From contig QPMI01000668.1 in the NCBI GenBank assembly GCA_004431415.1, forward strand, positions 1 through 64,000: a DNA stretch of 64,000 nt, given 5' to 3'. The stretch comes from Cyanophora paradoxa (lineage: Eukaryota; Glaucocystophyceae; Cyanophorales; Cyanophoraceae). The position numbers were made by a program, and so were the translations under genes. Under the pieces are notes generated by a model. It was not told the DNA's origin, made no database searches, and worked only from the letters and a program-made list of their open reading frames with translations. Every line of letters begins with the position of its first letter. Position 1 is the stretch's first letter. This document shows positions 11,188 through 24,400 of the stretch, piece after piece.

Positions 11188-14100
11188 AAGTGCAGATATA
11201 TGCAGTCGCGATTTCGATTTTGATAAGAACGAAATTCGGAAACTTACAATTCAGTATGGCATTGTGACCGAGGTAAGTTCATTGTGTTTTTGATGTAATT
11301 CTTTTTTTTGAAAGTGATTGATCTTCAGAGTCATATTTTCCATCGTGGTAGATTGGTTTTCCTTGTATTTGAGGATGCCGCATCTGCGGATTTGTTTTAT
11401 GTACGTGTTGTGCGTGCCATGCTTTACTGCTGGTGTTGATCATAATGTGCGGCAGAGTCATGTGAATGACGACTTCGGGAATAAGTTCATCGTTTATTTT
11501 ACAACTGTGGAGGAGTTGAAGTACAGAAAGACATTGGATGAGATTTCTTCTTATGCAAATGACGGCAATGTGCTTCACCTGTACTTCACCTACGAGGTAC
11601 TGGCTATTTTGTTCGTAATTTCACGTGCATGACGCAACGTAGACTTGTGTCATATCTCTTTCTGAATTACGGGAGGTATTATTGTCTTTCGATATAACGG
11701 TACAATGTTTTTCTTTTTTTTTTCTCTTGTCAATGCGTTGCTCAGATGAGGGCCATATGTGTATTTCGGTATCGCGGTATCATACAAGCAAGGATTTCGT
11801 TCGCATCTTTTTTGGCCATGTCTAGTGCTCGAACATTTTTACGCGGGTAAATGAGCTTGTAATTTTATTTTGATAACTGTATTAACGCAATGAGTGTAGT
11901 TTCACGCATGTGCGCGTGTCGTGTTCAACGAATTCGGACATTGTGTCGGATTCTGTATACTTGAACGAGTACCAACTGTGGACGACTCCCGACTTCATTT
12001 GGCCAGAGCCCAAGAATAAATGTGCGTATGTTTATGGCGTTGATCATCGCTTTTATCCTGATTTATATCAGGTGTTCTGAGAATTGGCAAGACACCCGAT
12101 CGCCGCGATGATGCTGTGAATGTGGTGTTGATTGTATCAGACACTGTTTGTCGATATTTGCTGAAATCTCATCAAAAAGGTGAAATTCTTTAGATAATTG
12201 TTCGTATCTTGCTATACATGGGGTTTGACGTCATTTGTAGATATCCTGGAATTGGCCTACACTCCTGAACTTGACCCAAAATTCAATCCATATCCTGTGT
12301 CCCACAGATGTGGATTCTTTGATGATCTGGTTACGAAATGGTGGAAGTTGAACAAGAATCCACAGTCAGATGACGACAAGAAGCCTCATGCAATCAAGAA
12401 GTGGGAAGAAGCACGAGACAGCTTATTTCGTGCAATTGTCAATCGCGAGAGAGACTGTGAAGAGAAAGCTGGTCGTCCTCGTTCTGTTGAATTCTCATAT
12501 GATTTTTGCATCGATGACATCTTTGAAGATTTAACCATATACTCTCCATTGGGTACACTTAATTTTAGTAGTACGCTCGAACAATACAAGATTTGATTTT
12601 TATGTCTTCCATGTGCAGCCCGGGCTTTATTCGGGTGGCGTCGTCCTGTGATGTTGACATGTGCAACGGAGACATGCCTTTTCCAGGTGCATCGAAAATG
12701 ATGTTGTAATGATTTTCTTCTTTGCTGCTAATTTTTACCTGTTTTGAAGAGTCAACATCATGATGGAATTGCCATATCATGTGTTGATCTACGAATGGAG
12801 CAAGCGTATGTTCATCAAGAAGGCGAATCTCTGTTGTGGGATATGAACCTTGAAGCACATGATAATTTTTCATCACAATTAAACATGGTGCATGTTTTGC
12901 TGTTTTCGGTTCGTATTGAAATGAAATGCCATCAGATGAAGGGCTTCGCTTGTCGGGTGTGTTCTGGAGAATCAAAAATAGAGTGGTTAAATACAGCTGG
13001 TCCCCTTCCTCCAGCTGTTGCGATTCGATTGGACTGCCGCACATGTGGATTTCAGCTAATGGAACTTCCTCGAAGACTCATGGTTAGAACAAGTTGTATA
13101 TACTGTTCTATATTCGTGCTTATATTTTGGCGCAGTTAATGGAAGATATCTTTGGGAGCGATAAACGGGACATTGAGTACAATCTTACAAATGCCATTTG
13201 TAATTTCCCGGAACATAGAGATTCGTACAGTGTCTTGTGCATAGGTTCTTGGTTGACGACTCCTGGTGTGTGGGTCTACGATGATGTGCACTACAAGGGG
13301 AATCTGGTGTACTGTGGTGTCAATTTGGATGCAGTTGCTCTGGATTCTATTGATGGTTTCGACCTTCAACATGTCGAGTACCTTGTCTTCACCCGAACCA
13401 CCACTGAATACGACCATTGTTCAGGCAATTTGTCGAAATTGCCCAGAATCTTGGTCACACATGTTTCGTCCAAGTCGGTGCGATTGTTTTGTGAAGTTGC
13501 ATCCTATTTGCTCAAACAATTGTGCACAGAGCTCTGAGGACGAACGGGAACCGGAGTGTGCACCAGACATTGCAGATCCAACTCTAAGTCAGGTGGATCG
13601 CAAAGCTGCGAATACCATACAATGATGTGATATTCACGCTCGGGCAGAGCGCGAATGGCGATGAGGAGGAGGCACGCTACCCAGAAGATGACGTCAAAGA
13701 TGATGTCGAGACTCGCATGCAGCTGCAGGTGGAGAACGTGATTCGAGAGGAAGACGCACATCGGCCCCAAGAATCGCTAGAGGAAGCAGGCCGTGTGGAC
13801 GAGAGCAGTCGGCAGCAGCCCCTGTCGCAGGAGCAGGTGCGACGTGTTCAATAGTTTTCTGGGGGTGGAGCCGGGAAAATAGGGTGGTGATGGGGGAGAG
13901 GGGACATGGCTGCAGTGGTTTGTTTGACTTTTGACGCAGGAAGCGCCTGTGAACCGCAAGATTGAAGACTCTGGTGCTGTGGATGAGCTGGGGCAGGTGG
14001 CAGAGAGTTCAGGTCATTCACGCGTCGCTTCTGTCGGCCCTTCTGATGTGAACCATCTTGCCCAAGACCCGTTGTCGCCAGAGTGTGTGAACGAAGAAGA

Positions 14101-16140
14101 AACATATTTGAATGCTGGTATGTGTGATCGTCATCTTTAATTTGTTCTCCATACATCATGCTTACTCATTACAGATCTTGTCCGAGACAATGGAAGAAAG
14201 ATAATGCACCTTTCTTCAGTCATGTCATCGCTAGAACAAGAGAGTATGCACTATTTCAACTATCCAGAATTCTCGTTCTACTGTGTCAAGATGCAGAAAT
14301 GCTTGGCCTACCTCCAGAAAGCACGTTCAGCACGGTTGAACAGCATGGGTTCTGATCTTCATTCAGAAGTGGATGCGACAGCTACTTTGTTTGCAGATGC
14401 TCTCGCCAAGGAGCTGGAGTTCAGCATCCCATCAATGATGGGCACTGTTGCTTCCTTTTACAGCCAGAATGAAGTCGATGCTGCTATACTCGAAGCCGAG
14501 TGTGTGAACAAGCGTATGGCAAAATGTGTGGAGCTTACTGCTGTGATGTACGAACTGGACCAGGCAATGGCCGAAGTGAAGAAATCGAGCTTCAGTGCAT
14601 TTGCCACCTCAACAACGGTGTTCAACCAGTTGCAAACAAGGGACTACGTTGTGGCAGCACATATGGTGGTCGACAGCAGAAAGCTGGGCATGGAGTCATT
14701 GCGTCGAGCTCAACAGGTTTTGCAACGTAACAATGCCACCGTGTGGTGACAGAGCTCTCTACTTTCCCTGCCATCCCGTTGTTATCAACTGTGATAAGCA
14801 CCCACAAGTCATATTTTGCAACAGTCAAAAAGAATGTACAGAATTTCGTCAGTCAAGCTCAATTTTGGTGGGCGAAGGTCAGTGGAGCAGTTATTTCAGG
14901 GATTGAGGATGCATGTTCATGTCTACAAGATCAGTTTGATCCCCTGAGAATTCCTGTTTCCAGTGCAGGTATGCAATATTCAACATTCTCTTTGTCAAAA
15001 TGTTGAATAAAAGACAGATGAAGCATCCATGAGATCAAGAGACAAAGATGTCATACTTTTCAAATATGGAGATAAACCGATGAATCTCGAGGTATGTCTC
15101 ATTCAGTTCCAACATATTCGGTAATTAAAAAAAATCAGGTGATCTCTCGGCGGGATTGTCGATCAGTTGAACCAGATCGTTGGGTCACTGATGCTATAAT
15201 CGGGTTCTGGACCCAGTATGTTAACTCTTCCTTTGTGGTGATATATTATGTCTGACATCCGGGGTCAGGTATATGGAGACACTGTTCCCTAATGACAGTG
15301 TTCATGTTTTTGACACTAAGATGTACACGAAGCTGGTCAATGAGGTACGCATGTATTTTGCATCCGTGTAGAATCTATCAGATATTGCAACAACAGAAAG
15401 GCGTTACCGAATCTATGCTACGCAGGTTCAGAAAATGCGGAAATATACTGGACAAGAAGGCCGTGGGTGTCTTTATCAACATTCCAAAGTGAGTATGTGT
15501 TTCACTGTTGTCAATTTCAATTAATCCCACTGCACAGTTCCCATTATGTGTTTTGCGTCATGCTCAACTTCCAGAATATCTCTCGTGATGTGGAAGACGC
15601 TTCCATGGAACCGTGCATTTTGTGCTGCGACTCTTTAAAAGGCGAATGCGATTGGGCCACGATTTGTCAAAATTTGAAACTGTACGACACATTTCCTTTT
15701 TCGAGATTTCGAATCTAATATGGGTCTCAGTGCTTGGTTCACACTGTGGAATGATACATCCATGTACTCAGACTTTCTGCGAACTGCAGTCGATCCTCTT
15801 CGTAAAATTGAGTATGTGGACGTACAGGTACATGCTTTCAGACTTCGAAAAATTACGAAATGCACGTTGAATGAAAGCAGATGTTACAACAGTCCAACTA
15901 TTCCGATTGCGGTCCTTTTTGTATGAAACTGAGTCAACTCCTTCGTAATAAGTTGGACATTTTCCAGCCTTCGCGCACATCGACTGGGCTTTGGCTGTCG
16001 GTATTTCTTTTTTGTACTATAATATGATTTCAACTGATATCAGACAGCTCGAAAATCAGTTTGCTGCATCAGATATCGATGCTGTCCGATCCGAATTGTC
16101 AACGGTCATTCGGGAAAAGGTACCAGTACTGTTTTATTAA
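11188..16140 (+). CDS. USP-like plus Ulp1-like dual protease gene 1, 5' end disrupted
   Basis: Multi-exon gene whose first visible exon is open right up to the foldback element, so its start is lost. The N-terminal part resembles a USP-type peptidase. There is a possible Cys box (SHRCGFFDDL, about 12,300), a zinc-ribbon pair (CRVC near 12,955, CRTCGF near 13,040) and a WVYDD segment near 13,275 like the USP His-box region. An acidic linker follows (13,640-14,130), then a helical region (14,175-14,735). A Ulp1/C48 domain comes last: SHYVF (His 15,542), CCDSL (Asp 15,629) and QQSNYSDCG (Cys 15,908). The USP part is weaker than in the paralogue at 19,105. Predicted roles are deubiquitination and SUMO cleavage. 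Introns are short and some boundaries are uncertain, including a possible 25-bp intron near 11,435. Confidence 0.6.
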
Positions 16141-16169
16141 TGTCTTTCGTTGTTTCATATAATGTCCCA

Positions 16170-18680
16170 TATGACACGCACCTTATCAGACAGCTATATA
16201 TATCGAATCCCAAATTGGAGACAGGAAAAGTGCAATGGTTGAGAGAAGTGAACAAATGAGACATCTAATCGCGAAATTGGTGCTCGTTTGTTACGTAAAT
16301 TGGTATGCCTTTAGGCTGACATTACAAATAGGCTGAGAACTCGACTCCTGGTTCATTATTATCGGGAAGTATCTTTGAACAGAGTGATATCATCCATACT
16401 GCCGTCAGCAGTCCACCTAGTGGCTCGGTCTGGAATGTCTCATGCACGATGTGTTCCACTGCACCTCTTCATACTCCTATCATTTTGGCACCGTGCTTGG
16501 CTGTCGATTTACGTGAACTGCTGCTATCGTCTGGACTACCTTTGCCTGGTTTGACGATGACAGATGCGTTTTTGAGGAGTAATGTATCCAAGATCAACGA
16601 GGCTCGGATGTTGCTTGCTTCTGCATCAGGTTGTTTTTGCTTTCAATGTATTGTGCATGAATTTATTGTGAAAGGTACTTACCTTTTACACGTGTAGTTT
16701 ATATTTTAATTTTACTGTGGGCAGGTTTCCATTCCTGCAGCCATTGTAAGCAAATGCACCCACCTGTGTGCAGTGTCGAAGGCACTATCGGTTTCTCGGT
16801 GTGCAGCTGGATCGATTCACGCATTCGGTTTGGAGAAAATCGAGAAGGTTTCTCACCCTATATTTATGTGTGTGTGTAAATGTTGACTTTGAGCTCAGAT
16901 ATTGGGATACTCAAATCACGGGATGCAGATATATCGGCCAGGCTACAAGCTGTTTTCAACCGATGTCTGACTTCAAAAACGGTAGTTCATGCTCCATCTG
17001 CGCCTGTTTTCGACGTTGCTTCAGAGCTACACCGTGACAGTCTTTTATCTGAGCAACAACACGACGACACCTTTTCGTTTGGTGGCGATGAAGATAATCA
17101 TGATTCGGTATTTGATATATTCCCGATGCTGAATTTCAATCATTTTCAGTGCTTTTTTGATTTACAAAGTTGTACAGGCCGGTATTCCTCCAATTGAGTC
17201 GTCCTCTTCTCAACGTATTGCTGCGGTTGAACCGCCCTCACGATTTCCATCGCAAACAGTCCCAGTATATGTTCGTGCACCGTCTTCACATTTGAATTCG
17301 TCTGCAAACTCAGGTCCATAATTTGCCTGCAATTGCAATACGCATTTTGTGTACTGCTATTTAAGATAGTATTTTCGACTCTTCAGATCAAGTGCCTCTT
17401 ACACATGCACCTGTTCATGAGGCTGCATCGCAATCACAAGGTGACACACAATCGTACTTATTATCGGCATAATTTAATTCCTCGTAATACAGTTCCTGCC
17501 GCCCCAAGACTTCCTTCCGAAGCTCCTCTCGAGGAGATTGGTCAGCCGTCTCAGCCTGATAGTGCACATGGACCCTCTTCAGAGTCGATTCGTGATGATG
17601 TTCCTCAACCACATACCGAGTCTCATGGTGATCTTGAACCTGATGCCGGAAATGAAATCTTTGAAGAGACCACCCTTTCTGACGGTTCTCATGAATTTTA
17701 TTCATTCGATTGGCGGTTTTGTTAAGCTATCGCAGCCCTGGAACAGAGCAAGCTTCTACATGATGTAACCATTGATAAGTTCCTCCAGTATTTCCCAACT
17801 TTCACCGATGACATGCCTGTTGTGGAGAATGAGCCTGCATCGGAGAGCAATCAGGAAGCAGCAGAAATCACATCCCATCCACAGAACGGCAAGCATGATG
17901 ATTCGTCCTTTCATTCTTGAAATGATACATATCCCGCGCAGTGATTTTGAAGCTGCTGTCAGTACCGTCAAATTCGTTGGCATCTGCGTCGGGCCCAGTA
18001 ACATCACATGGTTTTGTCATTGGCTCTTCAATTGATTCATCGGTGGTCAATATACTTGCTAAGGCATCGTCGGATGTGGCACTCAGAATATTTCAACTAA
18101 TGGCGGTGTTATCTCTCTTTCTGTATTCAGGGAGGGTTAAGTGTCTTCGAACCAGCTTTTCCAAGCAGCATCTTGCAAAGATAATCGCCAAAGGTGCAAA
18201 GTCGATTCAGAGTCAAGTGTCTAATCGGTGGAGCAAATATGGAGAAGCACATCTGTTTCGAGAGATTGAGATGACCATCAAGCATATATTCAACTTCAAA
18301 GAAGGAGGTAATGAGAAAGACTTCCTGAACAAGCGGATCCGAAAACTCTGCAGAGTACGGTTTTTTGTCTATTATTGAATGTGTGCGTAATGCTTACAAT
18401 GAATTCAGCTCGGGTATATTTTTGCAAGTCGACCAGGGCTCATGACATTGTTCACATCGAATCCTGACTCAAACGATATCTTCACTGCAAACACTCTCGT
18501 GAATTTGTTGCTGGACATGCAGAAACTGAATGCTTTCGAGCAAGTCAAACAATGCTTGATTGCACGTGGCGCAATCAATGGACGGCGTGTGGACGATCGA
18601 GTTTTTGACAGAGTAGTACTCTCTGAACTAGAGTTTTTGCCCACGAACGATGCTTGTTCAGAGTACGACTGGTTTTAGTA
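16170..18680 (+). CDS. Multi-exon coding region of unknown function downstream of Ulp1 gene 1
   Basis: A run of exon-like open segments: a short charged helix (16,190-16,260), a segment with SCTMC and a paired Cys cluster (16,330-16,640), a Ser/Pro-rich acidic linker (17,190-17,900) and a folded-looking C-terminal part (18,060-18,670). The last segment ends in YDWF and stop TAG. It may be the C-terminal half of the preceding protease gene or a separate gene. No domain is recognised. The Cys pairs suggest metal binding, but that is inference. Confidence 0.4.
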
Positions 18681-18689
18681 TGTATTTCG

Positions 18690-19104
18690 TATACAAATTT
18701 CAGATCATAACAGCATTGCACCCAAATCACGAGAGATTGTTGATCTCTCCAGTAATGACCTTCTCTCTCTGCAATCACGAGAGATTGCTAATCCGTAAAC
18801 ATCTCCGTTTACTCGAATTACGGTGTACCCTGCTCGAAAAAGTGTACCCTTGCCTCCGAACTTGTTCTAGTTGCACTCAGCTACATCTCGATCCCGCAAT
18901 CTGTGGTGAGTGATTCTTCTACTGTGAACTTCATCTGTGCTTTGCGTACATGTGACAACCTCGGCAGAGTCGCCCTCATGCATGAACCCTGAACTAATTC
19001 AGTGTGCACTCCTGGCAACACTTATTGTGTGGTGCGTAATGTTCATTCTGCTTTTGTACTACCTCATGCTCACAGCGGTGCGTTGATGCTTTGTTCAGAT
19101 TATC
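18690..19104 (+). other. Short intergenic stretch with hairpin
   Basis: GAGAGAT (18,731-18,737), a 5-base loop and ATCTCTC (18,743-18,749) form a perfect 7-bp stem. A second copy of ATCACGAGAGATTG lies about 48 bp further on. This could be a transcript-end or transposon-end structure. The bases after it do not form the CTRR expected at a Helitron 3' end. Confidence 0.3.
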
Positions 19105-21400
19105 ATGCCTAGACTACCTGCAGGAATTTTGGAAGGTGTCGACGTGGACACCCAGTCTCCTCCTTGTCCGAAGCCGTCATGCAAAGGAGGGAGATGCTTG
19201 CATTGCACGGCCCACTGTTGTCAGCCCAAAGATTTATGCAGACATGTGCGGGAACATCGGCAGGGTTCGCTTATTCGATACCAGTGGAACAAGAACAGTT
19301 GTTGGTTGGACACTCTTCTCCTCTTACTGGAAATTACCATTCTATCTCTTGCTATTCACGATTTAGCTCCGACAGTATCTGATGTAGACGAGGTGCACAT
19401 CATTGGTGCAAGTGTCAAACATCTCGTACTCAAGCTACTATCTGAACCTTTTGGAACTTCTGTTGACACTTCATATCTCAATTCTGAACGAGATTTCATC
19501 CGGGAAAAATTAACACCGCATCTGCTGCCTGCTGAATTCCGTGCCCAAAAAGAGCACATAGATTCATCATCATCCTTCAACATACTGGAAGCAATCGATC
19601 GTGTTGCATTTTTCTCACGCACAGGTGCTATACAATTCATATTCAATCAGAAACAGTACTATATTACTCATTTCGTACTATTCCTGCTTCCAGTCTCCAC
19701 TATTTTTGGTCTACATCGAACAACTGTCCGATCTTGTCAAACATGTGCCAGCTCTACAACCAATACATCCTGGCGGAATCATAATTATGTTCATGCTACA
19801 CCATTACCACATTACATAACGGATACTGATGACGGATTATTATGGCGGTTTGGAGATCAAATTGCTGCAACTTGTTTTACAACAACAACCGTGGTGCACT
19901 TCTATGTTCATTTTGTGCGCTTGCTTATCCTTACATGATTGTTACATAGGCTTCTTCAAACAGTCAGTGCCTTCAATGCAAAGCCGCACGTACCGCAGAA
20001 CGCTGCTATGATGAATTACCTCTGGCCTTTACTGTGGCTACTGCAAACGCTTCATATGAGTTGCAAAACTTTCCCACGTCATTACTAGTGTGTTACTTGC
20101 ACACTAATTCAAGTATGTCGTAATTTCAATATCTGACAGTGGGTGTGCAGGTTCCAGATTTTTCCTCACAACATCATGTATTCAGGGAATACTGCCTCTC
20201 GACAGTGGTTGGGTTTCCTCGTCAGAATCACTACAATTGCATATTTTCAACTTCTATTCAGGGGCAATCTGGAATCTTTCTGTATGACGACCTGGCATCA
20301 GTGGGCACAAATGGAAGTTTGCAGTACATCGCACCTACGTTCAATTCTCTTCAACATACCCCATGTGCCAAATTCAAGCTTGCTGATATTGCTGCCTTGG
20401 TCTTCACGAAAACGAGCAACGTTTCAAGTACTGTAACAGCTAATCATATATCTATTAAACGGAAAAATCATCTTCCGGAAGGTGCTGTTTTTCCAAAAGA
20501 TGCTGTTATTCCGGGTGCAATTCCTACCAATAGAGGTGCAAGACATCATTCATGTTCACTAACATTTTTTTCTCTTACCGATCTTCAGCTTCGCATTCGA
20601 CGAAGCAAAAATTTATTGGAGTCGCTGATTCGATTGAACTCGACAGCACTGAACGGACGCGTATAACAACGAATGGTTGGTTTACCGGCAATATTATAAA
20701 CTACTACATTGGGCTTCTTAACGATGAACATCGGAGCTTTCGTATACCGCAAGCCAGAACGCATGTTGCTGTGGACACTCTGTTCCTTCCTCGATTGGAA
20801 GGAATGAATACAGGGATGTGCGGAATCTATACTGCTGAGCAAGCACTGCAGAAGTATGAACTCCGTGATCTCTTTCAACTTCACAATCTCCTCATCCCAT
20901 TGAATGTTCGGAACCAACACTGGGTATTGATTGTCATCAATATGCACGACTTCAGTGCCATATGGTTGGACCCTCTCGAATCTCAAGAATATACACCTTT
21001 CGAATTTCGTCAATCACGCATGCGCATCATTCATACCTTCCTCATGCAATCGTGGTCGTTACTATATGGTCATACCCCATTTCCAGGATCGAACTCCCTG
21101 ATCGTCGCCACGTCACCTACATCCTACCTGCCATCGTTCCTGTATCCATTCCAACCCAATTCCTTCGACTGCGGACCTTTTATCTGCATGTACATGAAGA
21201 TGTGCATGCGAAATTCGCAGATGCATCTTAGTAACGTTCATCTGGGCGGATTTCTCAGCACTCACGGGCCCATGGTTCGAGACGAAATCATGGAATCCAT
21301 TAATACCAACACTATCATTCGAACTGGCAACCGTTACAATGGTGCATGTGTTGTCGTTCCTAGCACGCTGTTCACACTGAAACACGTCCCTAGTGTTTAA
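19105..21400 (+). CDS. USP-like plus Ulp1-like dual protease gene 2
   Basis: Intact-looking paralogue of the gene at 11,188. After a Cys-rich N-terminus (CPKPSCKGGRCLHC) comes the USP Cys box NKNSCWLD (Cys codon 19,300). Two CxxC pairs follow (CQTC near 19,735, CLQC near 19,968), then the His box NHYNCIFS (His 20,229) with LYDDL behind it. The C-terminal half, in one long exon from about 20,590, is a Ulp1/C48 peptidase: WFTGNIINYY, NQHWVL (His 20,918), WLDPLE (Asp 20,969) and PNSFDCGPF (Cys 21,170). All catalytic positions are therefore present in both modules. Predicted functions are ubiquitin and SUMO deconjugation. The start at 19,105 is the first ATG of the visible frame; earlier exons are possible. 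Stop is at 21,400, just before the Helitron gene. Confidence 0.65.
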
Positions 21401-21446
21401 TACAAGTCAATATTCAAGAACTAAAGTGGATCCCGTCGTCTCCCCC

Positions 21447-24400
21447 ATGAAATCTACTACGTCATGTGACAACACTCGATCTACAAAACAAGATAGCAGA
21501 AGGTTCTATTGTGGATTTCCAGCTTGCAAGAAAATCTGCTTCTCCACATTAAACGAACTACATCAACACCTGAAAGGTGAGTTGTCCCCCGTTGCTCTCC
21601 TCCATGCTAATTATATTGCGTAGAACATAGTTCGGAGACTCTTTCATTGCAGGACAGGAATCTGGTGGACATCGAATTGAGCAGTTCGTGTATATTACAA
21701 AAGAGTATTTCCTTCTTAATATTTTTGCAGTTCTCCAACGAAAGCAACGCGAGTTGGAGAAAAAGGAAATTCGTGCGAACACAAGTGATTTACCATTCGA
21801 CGTGACAGAAGAACAGCTGTCGTCGGCAGCGCAACGAATGTGGGATTTCCGCGAAGACAAGGCCAAGTTATTTAACGCAGAATTTTCAGCCGTATCTACG
21901 TACTGCATATGCGCTGTCTGCGGAGAACGAAAACCATCTACCAAGTTTCTGAAACAAGACAAGAATCGAATGTACTCTTTGCACAATGCCATTTTCCTTC
22001 CCTTGTTGACTGCCATTGAATCTTCGCAAGTGCGTTCTTTTCTTCCGTTTCTAACGATCATTTTCTCATGCTGTTATCGCATGCAGCGCCAATCTTCGAC
22101 CCAAATTCCTGCAGAAATCGTACACATACTTTTTTACCCAACAATTGTTTCATTACTGAAAACGCTTCAGGTGGCCCAACTTCTTCATGCAGCTGGCATC
22201 GCCCACAACAACGTATTCCATCCTCATGACATCATTCAAGATCGTTTGAATTCTATTATTCGTTCAAATGTCGGTCTGGTGCGCGTTGTATACACTGTCT
22301 TATCCAATTGTGAGTTTTCACGATCACTGCATCAGGAAACTGATCTTCGAATCAAGAATCTGTCGTCTTTTACAGCACAAATGTGTGCCTCATGTCGTGA
22401 GTGTTTGCAAAAAGACAATAAACCTCCAAAGTTCTGCAAGGCCACTGGTTTCGATTTTGGCGATATACCTCCCGAACTTGCAGAACTCACGGTACGTTCA
22501 CATGATTTCACATGTCCACTCTACACTCATCCCTGTTTTTGAATAAAAGGAGGCAGAGGCTCGGACAATCTCAATAGTGCTAGTCACTTCTACACTGATT
22601 CCTACTATTGGTCGTCAAAAGGCGAGTCGAGGGTGCACCATGACTTTCATCAACGACATCCCAGAATTTTGCAAAAAGCTTCCCCGACCAGAATCAGACA
22701 TACAAATGGTGTGGATCAGGTAAACGACACCTCATTAAGTAATGCGCGCACACTATTAACTTTGGATCAGATATCCAGGAACTGCTGCAAAGATGCCATG
22801 CATGGCAAATTTGCGACCTGACAAAATCTGGAGTGCTTTGATTTGGTTGAAAGACCACAATCCTTTGTACTGCGATGTCGAAATCGACGAAGACCTACTG
22901 AACTCATGGAGGCACAAACATGTCATATCAATACCAATTGCAGAAGCAAATGATGATCTCAACAATGATGTTTCAGCAGATGCGGCAGATGATGGACTCG
23001 AACAGCAACCACGAGCTGATCGTGGCGAGAATGTAGCAGAAGACGAACTTCCTGAGATAAGTGACCACTATCTGATTCCTACACCTCCTGCCAAGGGGAT
23101 GCCAGAAGATGTTGCCATGGCCTTTATCCGGAAAAAGTGCGGTTCTAAGGTACAGAACTATTCTTTTCCCCTCATTTTCAAATCTGATAATATCCAAATC
23201 TGGAAACAAATGACACTGGTTACGATCCAACCAAAGTCCACATATTCAACGCCAAGTCTGACCTCGAAATGTGCAAAGAGTACGAGGAGGGAGATCTGTT
23301 CGCATTGGCGTTTCCTGTTCTTTTCCCATACGGCCGTGGATCTTTCTTGAAATGGAAAAGAGGACCAGTCATTGCACATCAGCGAGAATACTTCGCATAT
23401 CTCCTGCGATTTTTCGACTACCGCTTTCAGCGATGCGCTCCATTTCTCTTCTTTGCACACGACCTCCTCCAACGGCATAAAATAGGTCATTCCAGCTATT
23501 CATTGCCATATCTTTACCATTTCCCACGATTTTCTAACGTTTCCCAGATGGCATTGCGTCTACTGTCTCCAGAAAATTGGAAAACAGTCCAATCAGTTTT
23601 TCGTCCCTCCCATCGAAGACCGATTTAATGGATGCTACCACTCAATGGAAATTCAAGCAGGCTGCACGGGATTTTCTCACGTCCTTGCAGCCATATTGGT
23701 CGACGTATGTGTATGAACTTGACATTGCCCTTCAGAATTTGACTCTCTTCTCAGTGTTAAAGGATCTCCGGGAGAGATGAAAGAAGCCAGGCAGAAGGCT
23801 TTTGGAATGCTAGAAGGCTCTGCTATGCCTCACATACGAGTGCCTACGATTTTCTCCACTACGTCCCCTGCTGATATTTTTTGGCCGGAGTTTTTTGTTG
23901 CATGCGGATATGCATCTTCCATCGAAGATGCCAAAAATCTATCCAGCTGACGTAGATTTCAGGCCCTCTCCGAGTTTCCAGCCCTTGCAGCGGAGATTTT
24001 CATGAATCGGTGGGACCTAATGCTTCATGTTGCATTCGGAGGTACTATGCCGTTGTAAATTTACTTAAGTCATGTTCGTTGCTTACCTGATTCCCAGCTG
24101 ATAAGACAAGGACAACAAATCGCCCAGAAGACAGATATGGCATCCTTGGTGACATTCAAGATTTTTTCTGGAGGGTCGAATGTCAGACCAGAGGAAGCCT
24201 TCACGTTCATGCCATCATGTGGTCAGTCTTATGGGGATTTTCACGTGACGACATCATCAACCTGCAACGGAACTGGAAGGGAAAGGAGAATACCATGCTA
24301 GTCTCGGATCCGGTCGATTCCAACATTGCAACCTACAGTCAAGATGGCAGAGAGCTTCTTGCTAAAATACTTGATTTATATCTGTCATGCATGTTACCAG

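Noticed and set aside
14200-14750. KDZ-type transposase in the helical region of protease gene 1
   Set aside because: Cys-rich protein parts and Ulp1 neighbours recall KDZ elements, but no KDZ catalytic motifs could be found.
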